A stretch of 28,385 nucleotides of DNA, taken from CAYLPT01 sp964385645. GTDB lineage: Bacteria; Armatimonadota; Hebobacteria; Hebobacterales; Hebobacteraceae. This document shows positions 28,180-28,385 of this stretch, one piece after another. The position numbers and the translations under genes were made by a program. The notes under the pieces were generated by a model. It ran no database searches, was not told the DNA's origin, and worked only from the letters and a program-made list of their open reading frames with translations. The stretch covers positions 1-28,385 of the forward strand of contig CAYLPT010000034.1 in the NCBI GenBank assembly GCA_964385645.1. The letters are read 5' to 3'. Position 1 is the first letter of the stretch; every line of letters begins with the position of its first letter.

Positions 28180-28385
28180 CAGTCCTCGCTGTCTCTGCCG
28201 CGGCCCTCGCTTCGGCAGTTGATCCCCGCGCGCTCCCGCGGCGCACCGCCCCCCTCGGGGCGGCCCGCCCACGCGCGTGTCCTGCGGGCATGTGTGGCTG
28301 CGACGACGTGCTGTGACTGATGCTGCCGTTGCCGGATCGCCCGGCATGGCCCCCAAGCCCCGACCACGCCCCCCCTGTGTAGCAC

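Noticed and set aside
28180..28385. Possible cyclic-di-AMP (ydaO) riboswitch upstream of the 3D-domain gene
   Set aside because: This gene class often has one, so I looked, but the conserved GGGGUGAAUC-type and GCUAACCUCG-type blocks are absent; only GC-rich local hairpins are seen.
1..28385. tRNA, rRNA, CRISPR arrays, transposases or prophage genes
   Set aside because: None seen: no regularly spaced repeats, no GGTTCGA-type T-arms in intergenic DNA and no transposase or integrase motifs in the translated frames.

Overview
The window is very GC-rich chromosomal DNA, densely coding on both strands, with no sign of phage, transposon, CRISPR, rRNA or tRNA genes. The organism is a free-living bacterium, probably diderm. 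My best guess is Armatimonadota or a neighbouring, poorly cultured phylum. The basis is an H-X9-DG type pseudopilin, a DUF6785-like polytopic membrane protein, secreted multi-domain glycoside hydrolases, a bacterial NrpR-type regulator and a G5/3D-domain protein found together. This placement is inference; no marker gene is present.

Layout. 1-2.5 kb: a secreted protein with two NTF2-like repeats (minus) and an orphan HlyD/EmrA-type membrane fusion protein (plus). 2.5-3.7 kb: two minus-strand secreted proteins that share a homologous C-terminal domain, behind a good sigma-70-type promoter. 3.8-5.6 kb: a minimal Kdo/RIO-like kinase converging on a membrane protein with a degenerate J-domain and TPRs; the two genes share one CTAG as both stop codons. 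5.6-8.8 kb: a metallo-beta-lactamase-fold hydrolase, divergent from the J-like gene over face-to-face promoters with overlapping -10 elements, then pabB and pabC-like genes for p-aminobenzoate (folate) synthesis.

8.75-10.95 kb (minus): a cobalamin riboswitch with its own consensus promoter and an apparent ribosome-binding-site sequestering helix, followed by a pseudopilin gene and then a BtuF-like corrinoid-binding lipoprotein. The pilin-like gene is thus the first gene of a B12-controlled operon, which I regard as the most interesting system here. 11-16.25 kb (minus): an M20 metallopeptidase translationally coupled to a 1369-residue GH2-type enzyme with two C-terminal carbohydrate-binding-like repeats. 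Divergent from it, 16.4-20.2 kb (plus): an NrpR-like winged-helix regulator in an operon with a secreted clan GH-A glycoside hydrolase. These two divergent units may form one carbohydrate/nitrogen-responsive locus.

20.2-22 kb (plus): a promoter and structured leader (mutually exclusive terminator/antiterminator pairings plus a possible 33-codon leader ORF) ahead of a GNAT acetyltransferase, then a decayed Eis-like acetyltransferase pseudogene, a small unknown protein and a MoaD/ThiS-like beta-grasp protein. 22-24.1 kb: a large DUF6785-like membrane protein flanked by related palindromes. 24.1-24.25 kb (minus): a previously hidden 22-residue Cys/Lys-rich microprotein with a perfect Shine-Dalgarno sequence, sharing a strong bidirectional hairpin terminator with its convergent neighbour. 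24.3-27.3 kb: an ABC exporter with an N-terminal PH-like domain and zinc ribbon, paired with a DUF1854 protein. 27.4-28.2 kb (minus): a secreted DUF348-G5-3D cell-wall protein.
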